The notes: generated by a model from the letters alone, not told the origin. A stretch of DNA of 64,000 nt from Bacteroidota bacterium (GCA_023428695.1 JAEYWY010000028.1:506470-570469), one strand, 5' to 3'; shown: positions 18,029-27,537, counted from the first letter of the stretch. A program made the numbers and translations.

Positions 18029-18390
18029 CAAAAAAAGTGTGGTTATAAGCTCAAAAAATGAATGTCTTTTTCACACTTGAACATATAAACTAAGAAAATC
18101 AGGGTGGAAAATGCTATTGTCGTTTTTTCGGACGATGTAAGGTCACAGCATATCCGTACGTGCAAGCGGGAATGAAATTTTAATAGGCCTATACTCAGAC
18201 TGAGCAGTACCCCTCAGGCCTTGTTTTGTATGTGTATGATTTACCTAAAGAATACAGGTTTTCCCGTCGGTTTTCCATTAAAAAAACATACATCCCTCCA
18301 GGATACAGGTCCGGCAGGGCAACACCTCCCTTTGCAAGGGGACCCTGTACCTGTCAGGGAATCTTTCAATCTACCTTAAGCTACCCGGCT
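18029..18390. other. Divergent intergenic region between T9SS operon and EPS locus
   Basis: About 360 bases with no convincing gene. It must contain promoters for both divergent operons, although I found no exact TAnnTTTG box. Two adjacent palindromes occur: TAGGCCTA (18184-18191) and CTCAGACTGAG (18194-18204), candidate operator sites. A GC-rich hairpin-prone segment lies near 18325-18360 (CCCTT-TGC-AAGGG and partial repeats of CCTGTACCTGTCAGG). The open frame starting at 18226 continues into the glycosyltransferase but encodes residues unlike that family. Confidence 0.4.
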
Positions 18391-19560
18391 GTGCATACCA
18401 ATCTGACACCGCTTACAATCTTGATGGTAGGATCATTACCAATTGATCTCGACCACGTCAAAGGTGGAGTCGAAGCCGTGATCATCAATCTGTTTGAAGG
18501 CTTCCGTAAGCTCGACGATATCAGGATTGTACATGTCGCCTTCAGCAAGGAAATCACGATCGAAAAAAAAATTCAGTTCGCTCCAAACATAGTGATCCAT
18601 TTCTTCCCGTTTGCAAGTCAATTTGAACTTATCGATTACGTCATTAATACAAAGGCGTTAAGAAATATCATCAGCCGCGAGAAGCCAGACCTGATTCATA
18701 TCCAGGAAATCACGCCCCAGATATTGCGCTTTCTCCGATTTCCAAAAGACCGAATCGTAGTCACGCAACACGGCGTTATGACGGAGGAATTAAAATATAT
18801 GACTGGCGTCAGTCAAAAGATGAAAGGCATGTTCAAAGCGGCGATCGAACGGTTTGTTTTTCCTCGTTTCAGGAATATCATTTTTATCTCAGAATACAAC
18901 CTCCGACTGTTCACAGGCAAACCAAAACTACAAACGAGAATTTTCAATCCAGTTCATCCGGTTTTCCTGGATACAATACCTTCCGAACCATACCAATCAA
19001 ACAACTTGCTTTACGTCGGTGTGATAAGCCGTCGAAAAAATCTGGGCATCGTCATTCGGGCACTTGCACGAATTAGAGACGAATATACATTCAGGCTTCA
19101 CGTCGTCGGTGGATTTAAAGACGCGTCTTATGAATCGGAAATCAGAAGCCTTGTCACGACAACGGGTCTTACTGATCGCATCGTATTTCACGGTTGGCTT
19201 ACACAGGTTCAGATCGCCGGACTATACACGGAGTCACCAATCCTCATCCTCCCTTCATTGCAGGAAACGCTACCCGTAAGTATCGCCGAAGCGATGGCGC
19301 GCGGTCGTATCGTAATTGCTTCAGACGTAGGCGGCATAAGCGAAATGTTTAAGGACGGTATTTCGGGATTTCTATTTGAACGAAATAACTCTGACAAACT
19401 CGTGAGCGTTCTGCGAACGGTGTTTGAACGCACCGACGACAACGATGTCGGCATACGGGCCCGGAAAGAAGCAATGCAAAAGTTTCATCCGGTAAACGTC
19501 GCCCGCGAGACGGTTTCTTTTTACCGACAAGTTCTCAGAACAACAAGCGACGGCCGATGA
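18391..19560 (+). CDS. Glycosyltransferase family 4
   Basis: A GT-B fold glycosyltransferase of about 389 residues. The N-terminal strand LTILMVGSLPIDLDHVKGGV with its Gly-Gly loop is the acceptor-side start of GT4 enzymes. The C-terminal half carries LLYVGVISRRKNLGIVIRAL and the donor-binding block LILPSLQETLPVSIAEAMARG followed by IVIASDVGGISEMF. It presumably adds one sugar to the lipid-linked exopolysaccharide repeat unit. Start is uncertain: GTG at 18391 leaves a short leader before the first strand, ATG at 18424 falls inside that strand, and the frame extends to 18226. The stop overlaps the next gene by 4 bases (ATGA). Probably the first gene of the EPS operon. Confidence 0.88.
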   Translation: MHTNLTPLTILMVGSLPIDLDHVKGGVEAVIINLFEGFRKLDDIRIVHVAFSKEITIEKKIQFAPNIVIHFFPFASQFELIDYVINTKALRNIISREKPDLIHIQEITPQILRFLRFPKDRIVVTQHGVMTEELKYMTGVSQKMKGMFKAAIERFVFPRFRNIIFISEYNLRLFTGKPKLQTRIFNPVHPVFLDTIPSEPYQSNNLLYVGVISRRKNLGIVIRALARIRDEYTFRLHVVGGFKDASYESEIRSLVTTTGLTDRIVFHGWLTQVQIAGLYTESPILILPSLQETLPVSIAEAMARGRIVIASDVGGISEMFKDGISGFLFERNNSDKLVSVLRTVFERTDDNDVGIRARKEAMQKFHPVNVARETVSFYRQVLRTTSDGR

Positions 19561-20675
19561 AAAAGCGTGTGATCTTTTTTGGCATCAAGACATTTCCTTC
19601 CCAGGGGGGTACCGATCGCGTTGCCGAAAACCTCATCATTCAATTACGAGAAGCGTATGATATAACCCTTTACTGTTTTCGTGATCCTGCTGCAAAAGAT
19701 CACATACCCGGAATAAACGTTATTCAAATGCCGCGCATCGGAACAGGAAGCGCCGGCGCATTTCTGTACTTTTTTCTTTCGGCAATACACTTACTCTTCA
19801 CACAACGGGCGGATCTGATCCATGCACACAAGACTGATTGCGCATTTTTCATCCCGCTGTTGCGTCTTCGTTTCCCCGTAGTTGCTACCTCACATGAAGC
19901 ACCCTACAGGCGGGACAAGTGGAATGGTTTGCAAAGTCTTTACTTCAAACTTGCGGAGCGGCTCTTTATTGATTCACCAGACCTTTGTACATGCATATCC
20001 GAACCCTTGACGAAGTATTATATCGAACGGTATGGACGAGACGTGGTTTTCCTCCCCAACGGAATTAATCCTATCACGACAGATTCATTCGACTTTGCCG
20101 GTGTAGAAAAATTTCTCCCGGAAGGTGTGTCTTTGGACCGCCCATATGTCCTGTTTTCAGCGCGGCGTATTATGAAAACAAAGGGATGCCATACGATGCT
20201 TGAGGCCCTGGTCAGCGCACAATATACCGGTCAGGTACTGATCGCAGGAGAATTGACCCACAACCCGGACTACGTAGCGCGGCTTCGGCGTGCAGGACAG
20301 TCGTTGAACATGCATTTTCTCGGCTTCGTACATCCCCTCCCGGCTTTGCTGGCACTGGTTAGCCGCGCCGATCTCTTCATCTTCCCTTCAGAAACCGAAG
20401 GCATGTCGATTATGCTGCTCGAAGTAGCCTCGGCAGGGCGGCCAATTGTCGCAAGTGATATCCCGGAGAACCTGCAAGTCTTTACAGAAAACGAGGTATT
20501 ATTTTTTAAGGTCGGTAATACGCCGGACCTGGCAGACAGAATACGTATGGCCATGAGTCAGAGACATGAAATGGAAGCAATGGCGATCCGATGCCGTGAA
20601 AAAGTTTACACCGACTTCGTGTGGGACAAGATTGCCGCAAGATATGCGGAGGTTTATCAAACTGTAATTGGATAG
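19557..20675 (+). CDS. Glycosyltransferase family 4
   Basis: A 372-residue GT-B glycosyltransferase. The N-terminus has FFGIKTFPSQGGTDRVAENL, the usual glycine-rich acceptor loop, and a central LPNGINP. The C-terminal Glycos_transf_1 domain begins at YVLFSARRIMKTKGCHTML and contains FIFPSETEGMSIMLLEVASA with the family Glu pair, then RPIVASDIPENLQV. Coupled to the preceding gene (ATGA overlap) and 7 bases ahead of the priming transferase. It probably transfers a sugar within the same repeat unit; donor and linkage cannot be read from sequence. Confidence 0.9.
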   Translation: MKKRVIFFGIKTFPSQGGTDRVAENLIIQLREAYDITLYCFRDPAAKDHIPGINVIQMPRIGTGSAGAFLYFFLSAIHLLFTQRADLIHAHKTDCAFFIPLLRLRFPVVATSHEAPYRRDKWNGLQSLYFKLAERLFIDSPDLCTCISEPLTKYYIERYGRDVVFLPNGINPITTDSFDFAGVEKFLPEGVSLDRPYVLFSARRIMKTKGCHTMLEALVSAQYTGQVLIAGELTHNPDYVARLRRAGQSLNMHFLGFVHPLPALLALVSRADLFIFPSETEGMSIMLLEVASAGRPIVASDIPENLQVFTENEVLFFKVGNTPDLADRIRMAMSQRHEMEAMAIRCREKVYTDFVWDKIAARYAEVYQTVIG

Positions 20676-20682
20676 ACAGAGA

Positions 20683-22041
20683 ATGACTTTCAAGAAGAGA
20701 AATCTGATTTACCTGTTCCTGGTTATTGATCTTGTCCTTCTGAACATATCATTGGTGATCGTGTCATTTTTTCACTATGGGGAAATGCTGACACCAAATG
20801 CGCTGGTCGCACTGCTGAACGTTACCTGGCTGCTTACCTATGTATTCAACCTTGACGACAGCTTCTTTGATATCGATGACATTGTAAAACGCGCACGTAA
20901 CCTGCTTAAGAAAGTATTGTTTTACGTTGCGTTCAGCGCCTTGTTATTTGTGGTGCTCGATCTTGACGACATCTCGCGCGCAATGTTCCTGGGATCAAGC
21001 CTCGTGTTCCTCATTCTGAAATTCCTGTTCTCATTCTTTGCAGCTTACCTTGTCGCACATCGTCAGGACGGACCTATCAACAGGAAAATACTGATTGTCG
21101 GAACCGGCAAAGTGGCCGCTGCCATTCACAGCTACTATAATTTCACCCGCGCACAGGGTACAGTTATCGGATTTCTTGACGACAACAAAAGTGCTTCGAA
21201 GAACCTCAATATCCTCGGTGGAGTTCAGGACTTCCAGAACGTGTTTGACGAGTACCGGTTCAACGAAGTCATAATCACACTTCCATTGTCCCGCGAAGGA
21301 GAAATTAAATACATCGTCAACATTGCTGAATACAACGGGGTAAGACCGCAGGTTGTCGCTAACTACTACAGTCTCTTTGGCCGTAACTTCGAAATTACCG
21401 ACATGGGCGGCATACCGATCGTAAACATCCGGGAAGTGCCCCTGGATTCGTACATGGCCCGAATCAGAAAACGTGCATTTGACTTTTGTTTTGCTGTAGC
21501 TGCGTTGATCATGCTTATGCCATTGTTTGTAGTTATAGCTATCGCAATTAAACTCGACTCGAGAGGCCCCATTTTTTATCGTCCGGTTAGAATAGGAAAA
21601 CGCGGAATGCCAATCTCCGTGTTTAAGTTCCGGTCTATGCGGCATAGTAAAGAGACACAAAACAGGTCAACGGTAATGGACGACGAACGAATCACCAAAG
21701 TCGGGAAATTTATCCGCAAATATAGTCTCGATGAACTTCCCCAACTCATCAATGTGGTGAAGAACGAAATGTCGTTGGTTGGTCCGCGTCCGCACCGAAC
21801 CGATCTGAACAAACGATTCCAGCAAAACGCACAAAACTATCTGGTACGACAATACATCAAACCCGGCATAACGGGTTGGGCTCAAGTCAACGGATGGAGG
21901 GGACCGACGGAGACCAAGTTCCAGTATGTAGCGCGCACGTTGCATGACCTGTGGTATATCGAACACTGGTCATTCGCGCTGGATTTGTATATCATCTACC
22001 TGACCATATTCGGAAAGAAAACCAGAACCAATGCATTCTAA
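20683..22041 (+). CDS. Exopolysaccharide priming glycosyl-1-phosphate transferase
   Basis: A 452-residue polyprenyl-phosphate sugar-1-phosphate transferase of the WbaP/WcaJ type, which puts the first sugar phosphate on undecaprenyl phosphate. Four N-terminal membrane helices (residues about 8-115) precede a Rossmann-like CoA_binding_3 domain (ILIVGTGKVAAAIHS). A fifth helix (AFDFCFAVAALIMLMPLFVV) precedes the catalytic domain with FKFRSMR, KVGKFIRKYSLDELPQL, NEMSLVGPRP and YIKPGITGWAQVNGWRG. All expected catalytic-domain motifs are present. Start is ATG at 20683; TTG at 20668 is rejected. The following 48-base gap before the exporter gene holds nothing notable. Confidence 0.94.
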   Translation: MTFKKRNLIYLFLVIDLVLLNISLVIVSFFHYGEMLTPNALVALLNVTWLLTYVFNLDDSFFDIDDIVKRARNLLKKVLFYVAFSALLFVVLDLDDISRAMFLGSSLVFLILKFLFSFFAAYLVAHRQDGPINRKILIVGTGKVAAAIHSYYNFTRAQGTVIGFLDDNKSASKNLNILGGVQDFQNVFDEYRFNEVIITLPLSREGEIKYIVNIAEYNGVRPQVVANYYSLFGRNFEITDMGGIPIVNIREVPLDSYMARIRKRAFDFCFAVAALIMLMPLFVVIAIAIKLDSRGPIFYRPVRIGKRGMPISVFKFRSMRHSKETQNRSTVMDDERITKVGKFIRKYSLDELPQLINVVKNEMSLVGPRPHRTDLNKRFQQNAQNYLVRQYIKPGITGWAQVNGWRGPTETKFQYVARTLHDLWYIEHWSFALDLYIIYLTIFGKKTRTNAF

Positions 22042-22089
22042 TCACAATTAAAAGTACCAACTCAACCACGATAATCCCTTTTAATCCCT

Positions 22090-22887
22090 ATGAAAAAGCA
22101 CGTCAGCAATGCCGCACGTCTTGTCCCCTGCGCTCTACTCTTACTTCTCGCCATTTCAGGATGCCGATCAAACAAAGATTTAAGCATGCTTACCGACGCA
22201 AGTCCGGTCATGAAAGGTGTGCCTGCCGGCCGATCAGAATATAAAATTCAACCGAATGATAACCTGTATGTCAGCATCATTTCGCCCAATGAAGAGATGA
22301 ACGACATCTACAATCCCGCGACGGTCGGCAATGCACGGGCGATTAACAATATATGGCAGACTTTGTCCGGGCAGTTTGTTCAGGGCTATCTGGTCGAGTC
22401 TGATGGCAATGTCACACTGCCGATTGTTGGTCGTGTCCAGATCGCCGGAAAAACAATGCGGGAAGCAGAAGAAATAATTCAAGGCCGGGCACAGGAATAT
22501 CTTAAGGAAGTGACGGCGAAGGTACGTGTACTCAACTACAAAATAACGGTGGTGGGTGAAGTACAGACGCCGGGCGTATACTATAACTACAACTACGAGT
22601 ATACAGTTTTTGACGCGATCAGTTCGGCAAGCGGCTTTCGCAACGCAGCTGATTTGAAAAACGTACTGGTGCTCCGACAAACAAATGAGGGAAGCAAGTC
22701 CTTCAAACTCAACATGAATTCCAAAAGCACCCTCGCTTCCGAGGCTTACTTTCTTATGCCTAACGACGTGGTTGTCATACAGCCCTCCAGGTACAAGAAT
22801 GTCGAACTGCGGTTACCGATCTATACCGTTGCCCTTTCAACGGTTACGACGTTCCTGCTGGTACTAAACTATATCTCCAACAATTGA
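22090..22887 (+). CDS. Polysaccharide export outer-membrane lipoprotein (Wza-like)
   Basis: A 265-residue lipoprotein with lipobox LAISGC and lipidated Cys at residue 25. The Poly_export domain starts at YKIQPNDNLYVSIISPNEEM and is followed by two SLBB-type segments (VTLPIVGRVQIAGKT and KITVVGEVQTPGVYYN). A hydrophobic C-terminal helix (IYTVALSTVTTFLLVLNYI) resembles the membrane-spanning C-terminal helix of Wza-type exporters. It should form the outer-membrane channel for the polymer and work with the adjacent tyrosine autokinase, whose gene follows after 30 bases. Confidence 0.93.
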   Translation: MKKHVSNAARLVPCALLLLLAISGCRSNKDLSMLTDASPVMKGVPAGRSEYKIQPNDNLYVSIISPNEEMNDIYNPATVGNARAINNIWQTLSGQFVQGYLVESDGNVTLPIVGRVQIAGKTMREAEEIIQGRAQEYLKEVTAKVRVLNYKITVVGEVQTPGVYYNYNYEYTVFDAISSASGFRNAADLKNVLVLRQTNEGSKSFKLNMNSKSTLASEAYFLMPNDVVVIQPSRYKNVELRLPIYTVALSTVTTFLLVLNYISNN

Positions 22888-22917
22888 AAGGCAATAACAA
22901 ACGAGGATTGAACAGTG

Positions 22918-25260
22918 ATGGAAAAGAATAAGCTTAACGGCCGCTCACGGATGAACCACGAACCCGAAGGTCTGACACTTACACAACTGAAAGCTCACGC
23001 TATCAGAAAATGGTATCTTTTACCAATCTTTTTGCTACTTCTCGGAGGTGTCGCATTTTTCATAAACCGAACCTTCCAACCACGTTACGCAATCACCACG
23101 ACGGTACTGGTAAAGAACGACGCAAAAATTCTCGAACTCTTTGATGTGTTTCAGCAAAACCAGCGGCCTGGCAAGCCAAGCGCGATGATTGCCGACCAAA
23201 TCGGTGTTCTCACGTCATACAGTCTGAACCTCAATGCTATGAAAGCACTTGACTGGAAACATTCGTGGTTCCGCAAGAATCTTTTCTCATACACGGACCT
23301 TTACAACAATGACCCATTTGAACTCCAGGCCGGCGAAAGTACCCAGCTTGACATGGTACCATTGACAATTGAAGTTCTTTCCGACAGAAAATATGAAGTA
23401 TCCGCCAACGAAAAGAACCGGATGATCAACGGTCGCGAACTCGACATTGAATTCACCGGCATCGGCACATTTGGCGAACCATTCAAGAATCCTTTCTTCA
23501 ATTTTACAATCGACAAAAAAGCCGGCTTTTTTTACGAGCCAGGAGACAAATATGTTCTCGTGTTCAACAACCTTGGCAAACTCGCCCACTACTACAAAGA
23601 CAGACTGGAAGTCACCCAGGCAGATGAGAACTCTAATCTCATTATTGTAAAACTGGAAACGACACAACTGCAGCGCGATGTCGACTACCTGAATCAGCTC
23701 GCCAATCATTACATTCAAAAAGGACTCGATGAGAAAAACCGGATTGCAAACAATACCGTGCACTTTATTGACGACCTTATCGATGGTGTCAACGACTCTT
23801 TGCAGATAGCAGGAAATACATTCACTTCATTCAGATCGCGCAACAAAACCGTAAATCTTGGAGCGGAAGCGACGAGTATGGTAAACAAACTACAGGCATT
23901 GGATCAGGAAGAGTCGCGACTTAACCTGAAGCTCGAGTACTACCGAAACCTTCGTTATTACTTGCAGAACCGGGATGAGATCAGAGATCTTGTCGCACCC
24001 TCGCTTGTAGGCGTACAGGATGAAGACATGAATTCAATGGTAATGAAGCTCAACGAATTGTATATGCGCCGTGAAGTGCTTTCGTATACAGTTCAGGAAA
24101 AGAATCCCACGTTGATCGCTCTCAACAACGAAATTGAATTTACACAAAAGCTAATCGGCGAAAAAGTTGAAAATCAGATCAACAATACGCAGGTGGAATT
24201 ACGAAGCCTGCAGGAAGAACAACGTAAGGCCGGTTCACAACTCGCACGACTGCCGAAAACAGAGCAGGACCTCATCGGAATAAAGCGCAACTATGATCTT
24301 AACAATGAGCTTTACACATTCCTGCTTGAACGTCGTGCTGAGGCTGACATAGCCCGCGCATCCAACAGCCCTGATGCCCAGGTGCTGGATCCGTCATCGG
24401 CAGACATTGCTGAACTGCTCGGTCCGAAGAAAGTACGCAACTACATCACTGCGGTCCTTGCATCGATCGTACTTTTTGTCGTAACAATATTCCTCGGTGA
24501 ATACTTCAGCGACAAGATCAAGACACCCGATGAAATAGCCAATGCACTCGATTTCCCGATAATGGCATCCATAACGGAAAACAAATTCAACAGCGAAGTG
24601 CCGGTCATTCAATATCCGAAGGCGGCGATTACTGAATCGTTCCGGGGTCTCCGGATTAATCTGCAAAACCACTTCCGAAACCAACAGGTACTTGCGGTGC
24701 ACTCGTACATTTCCGGAGAGGGTAAATCGTTTATCGCACTCAATCTTGCTCTCGTGACAGCTATAGGCAATAAGCGTGTTCTCCTCGTCGATGCCGACCT
24801 GCGAAAACCGCGGCTCCACTCCATCATACGACCAAAACACAATCGCGGTTTGGGCGACTACCTTGTCGGCAAGGCCAAACTTGACGAGATCATTCAGCCC
24901 ACACAACACCCCGGGTTTTATTTTGTGAGCGCCGGCACGCTCCCGCCTAATCCTGCGGAACTATTAAACTCAGATGTGATCGCAACGTTCAACGAGGTTG
25001 TAAAGGAACGGTTCGATTTTATCGTTTACGATAATGCTCCGTTTGGCGTCGTTAGCGATGCAACGCTCATCGGACTCCACGCTGACGTGAATCTGTTCCT
25101 CGTACGACTCAACTACAGCATGAAGGAAAATCTCGACGAAATCAATAAGGTCTACCATGAAGGCGTTTTGCGTAATGTACTCGTTGCGGTCAATGGCCAG
25201 AAACAACGATCGGGATACGGGTATTACGAGGAACACAAACGTCAACCGGTGGCAGTGTGA
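22918..25260 (+). CDS. Wzc-like polysaccharide co-polymerase / BY-tyrosine autokinase
   Basis: A 780-residue inner-membrane protein. An N-terminal helix (YLLPIFLLLLGGVAFFI) and a second near residue 505 (YITAVLASIVLFVVTIFL) flank a large periplasmic Wzz-like domain with coiled-coils. The cytoplasmic kinase has Walker A SGEGKSF at about residue 599, Walker A' VLLVDADLRKP and Walker B FIVYDNAPFG. The C-terminal tail has only one short tyrosine cluster (YGYYEE) for autophosphorylation. It controls chain length and export with the Wza-like protein. No Wzb-type phosphatase gene is present in the locus, so dephosphorylation must be supplied elsewhere. Start is ATG at 22918, right after an in-frame GTG. 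Confidence 0.94.
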   Translation: MEKNKLNGRSRMNHEPEGLTLTQLKAHAIRKWYLLPIFLLLLGGVAFFINRTFQPRYAITTTVLVKNDAKILELFDVFQQNQRPGKPSAMIADQIGVLTSYSLNLNAMKALDWKHSWFRKNLFSYTDLYNNDPFELQAGESTQLDMVPLTIEVLSDRKYEVSANEKNRMINGRELDIEFTGIGTFGEPFKNPFFNFTIDKKAGFFYEPGDKYVLVFNNLGKLAHYYKDRLEVTQADENSNLIIVKLETTQLQRDVDYLNQLANHYIQKGLDEKNRIANNTVHFIDDLIDGVNDSLQIAGNTFTSFRSRNKTVNLGAEATSMVNKLQALDQEESRLNLKLEYYRNLRYYLQNRDEIRDLVAPSLVGVQDEDMNSMVMKLNELYMRREVLSYTVQEKNPTLIALNNEIEFTQKLIGEKVENQINNTQVELRSLQEEQRKAGSQLARLPKTEQDLIGIKRNYDLNNELYTFLLERRAEADIARASNSPDAQVLDPSSADIAELLGPKKVRNYITAVLASIVLFVVTIFLGEYFSDKIKTPDEIANALDFPIMASITENKFNSEVPVIQYPKAAITESFRGLRINLQNHFRNQQVLAVHSYISGEGKSFIALNLALVTAIGNKRVLLVDADLRKPRLHSIIRPKHNRGLGDYLVGKAKLDEIIQPTQHPGFYFVSAGTLPPNPAELLNSDVIATFNEVVKERFDFIVYDNAPFGVVSDATLIGLHADVNLFLVRLNYSMKENLDEINKVYHEGVLRNVLVAVNGQKQRSGYGYYEEHKRQPVAV

Positions 25261-25268
25261 TCGTGCTT

Positions 25269-27167
25269 TCAGAGGTGGAGCCATTTACGTAATTCCTTCT
25301 CCTCAACAAAGCGCATTTCGGCGTGTTCGGAAAATACGACCAGAATTTCGGCCCGTGCACCGCGGCGAACTTGAAGTGTGAACTGCAGCAGCTTCAAATC
25401 CGGATTGGCGGTATCAAATTCAGACGGTGGAGTAGCCGGAACGACAGAAACGTTTGGCTCACCGGTCGCTATTATTCTTACGAATACCGATTTCGAATTC
25501 TGTTTCAACTCCACCCAGTCGCTACTGTGAACAATGACTTCCGCCATCGTCGCCATGTTCCAGCGTACCGGGCCACCGGTATGTAATTGAATGTTATCGT
25601 GAACCAATGCGGCACCATCACGCGTAACTGCCACTCTCCTTTCAATCTTGCGGGCGTAGTCAACGTACACCGGCGTAAGATCAGCCGCAACGCCACTGCT
25701 TGATTTATCTCTCCATGTCGTTATAATGGGGCTTACGCCATCTACACGTTGCGGCGCATTGTTGATTGTGAGTGTATTGTGAATGGAGTTTCCGTAACGA
25801 AAGACACGCCACCGATCGGAACGCTGGTCCCGGTTCCAGATATCCAGACCTGCTGATTCAAGTGAATTATAGTCTTGCGGACCGGCGTCGGAGGCCCACC
25901 GTTCCCCCTGTGCATCAAGAACGAACGAGCCCACGTCCATATGACCGTGATTGTACGAAGGTGACCCGGCTTTGAATCCTATAAACGTGTCACCGGGGCT
26001 CCAGCCGGAACGGATTGTTGCGACTGCGTTTTCTTCGGCGCTCACCCACATCTTACTATCCGGCGACGAAATCAAATCCGGATCTATTGAAGCTCCCCAG
26101 ATTACGAGCAACGGAAGTTCACGAACGCGTTCCAATGATGAAGTATTCTTTAGCAGTTCCATTTCCTGGAACAACAACGTCGGATCGTTATTTCTTGCTG
26201 CGAACCAAAACATCGCCGGATGAACCTGTGCCTTCTCGTGGTTGTCTGAATAGTTGAAGCATCGTCCTGAAGGTCCGGTGCAGTGCAACATATATTGCCC
26301 GGTGTTCAGGAATCCAGGTGATAGTTTCAGACAATCAATTGTCAGGTTCTCAAATGCGCTGATCAGCATGACATGGAACGTTGTGCCGTATTCCCAATAG
26401 CCATATCCCTCGGGGTACGCGCCGGTAGTGCCGTACGACTTTATCGGAAGTGCGATTGAATTGATCGAACGTTCAAGAATAAGTCCCCCGAGCATAGGAT
26501 CACATTCCATTATTGCCATTGCTCCGATGGCAAGGCTCGCGTTACATACCTGATTCCAGTTATGCATCTGCGACAACCATCCGCTGAATTCTTTCTTCAA
26601 TGAAGGCAAAAGTCCCTTCTCGCGAATGGCATTTGCTACTTCCGCGCGTTCCCGAGACGTCAAACTTTCATAGAGCCAGTCAAAACCAATGGCGCAGGCA
26701 ACCGTGATTTCGGCAGCGTCCAAAAAATGCGATGGATTCCAGTCTGGAAAACGGCTTAGAGCCAACAGCTCCGCCTTTGCACGTTCAAAAAATTCGGTAC
26801 GATTCGTAAGGCGCCATCCGTAACTGAGAAACGTCACGCGCCGACGGCCTTCGCGCGCAACTGACAACAGCCGCCTCCCGGTTTTCTGGTACGACACAGG
26901 CTCTTGGTTAAGTAACGTTTCGCACTCATCCAGGATAACGTTATGGATACCCGCAAAGGTCGCCCGAGCGGTGATCACGCTGTCGAGGCGTTGCTCCTGC
27001 CCTGTTGTCAAGAACAATCGTGGATGCGGCACCATCCGGACGTCTTCTGAAACCTTACCCACCTGGCAAATAGCGGCAACGTTACCAAGGGCAACAAGCG
27101 CGACACACACCAGGAACGATCCGGGTTTTTTCGCTTTCGCGTGAATAAAAAACGATGACGCCATCAT
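25269..27167 (-). CDS. Heparinase II/III-like polysaccharide lyase, secreted
   Basis: A protein of about 632 residues with a signal peptide (cleavage near AAICQ). The N-terminal start VPHPRLFLTTGQEQRLDS and the helical alpha/alpha-toroid region (HNWNQVCNASLAIGAMA, YWEYGTTFHVML) are typical of alginate-lyase/heparinase II-III family enzymes. The C-terminal beta-sandwich contains SPSYNHGHMDVGSFVL (conserved His-x-His block) and NSIHNTLTINNAPQ. These lyases cleave uronic-acid-containing polymers by beta-elimination. It sits on the opposite strand inside the EPS locus, ending 8 bases from the autokinase stop, so it may trim or release the locus's own polymer. That role is inferred. ATG at 27167 is chosen over TTG at 27203. 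Confidence 0.88.
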   Translation of the reverse strand: MMASSFFIHAKAKKPGSFLVCVALVALGNVAAICQVGKVSEDVRMVPHPRLFLTTGQEQRLDSVITARATFAGIHNVILDECETLLNQEPVSYQKTGRRLLSVAREGRRRVTFLSYGWRLTNRTEFFERAKAELLALSRFPDWNPSHFLDAAEITVACAIGFDWLYESLTSRERAEVANAIREKGLLPSLKKEFSGWLSQMHNWNQVCNASLAIGAMAIMECDPMLGGLILERSINSIALPIKSYGTTGAYPEGYGYWEYGTTFHVMLISAFENLTIDCLKLSPGFLNTGQYMLHCTGPSGRCFNYSDNHEKAQVHPAMFWFAARNNDPTLLFQEMELLKNTSSLERVRELPLLVIWGASIDPDLISSPDSKMWVSAEENAVATIRSGWSPGDTFIGFKAGSPSYNHGHMDVGSFVLDAQGERWASDAGPQDYNSLESAGLDIWNRDQRSDRWRVFRYGNSIHNTLTINNAPQRVDGVSPIITTWRDKSSSGVAADLTPVYVDYARKIERRVAVTRDGAALVHDNIQLHTGGPVRWNMATMAEVIVHSSDWVELKQNSKSVFVRIIATGEPNVSVVPATPPSEFDTANPDLKLLQFTLQVRRGARAEILVVFSEHAEMRFVEEKELRKWLHL

Positions 27168-27369
27168 TTCAGTTGAGGAAAATCGTCTACTATAGTTTAA
27201 CAAGGTCAGCGCGCCACCCCAGAGACAAACTTTACGATCTTACCCTTTGGCTCCTGGAAAACATCGACTGTTCCGTTGTCTGACTCTTCATGCACGACCT
27301 TTGGCAATTTGTTTTACAATTACTGGTTATGGGCATTCGTATTGCCAGCAATGCTAAGTCAACGTAAAT

Positions 27370-27534
27370 ATGGAGAAATTCAACATTCCCAAAAGAGATA
27401 AAGTACAAGGCCCGTCATCTATACTTGAGCGCCACATCAGAAGAGTTATACCGTCGCTTGAAGATTACATTGTTCGGAAGACCAGCGCGGACAAGCGCAG
27501 GGCAATTTTCGGAAAAGATCCTTTTTATAACTAG
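27370..27534 (+). CDS. Small basic protein (54 aa), unknown
   Basis: An open frame with ATG, 54 codons and TAG (MEKFNIPKRDKVQGPSSILE to GKDPFYN) fills the second half of the gap between the lyase and flippase genes. It is rich in Lys and Arg, with a likely amphipathic helix (residues about 18-45), and no signal peptide. The composition looks protein-like, and it ends 3 bases before the convergent flippase stop. I recognise no family. The rest of 27168-27369 shows nothing certain. A real small gene is plausible but unproven. Confidence 0.45.
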   Translation: MEKFNIPKRDKVQGPSSILERHIRRVIPSLEDYIVRKTSADKRRAIFGKDPFYN

Positions 27535-27537
27535 TCG

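Noticed and set aside
18226..18390. N-terminal extension of the first EPS glycosyltransferase
   Set aside because: The 55 extra residues are Arg/Pro/Cys-rich and precede the family's first beta-strand; the DNA has palindromes suggesting a leader.
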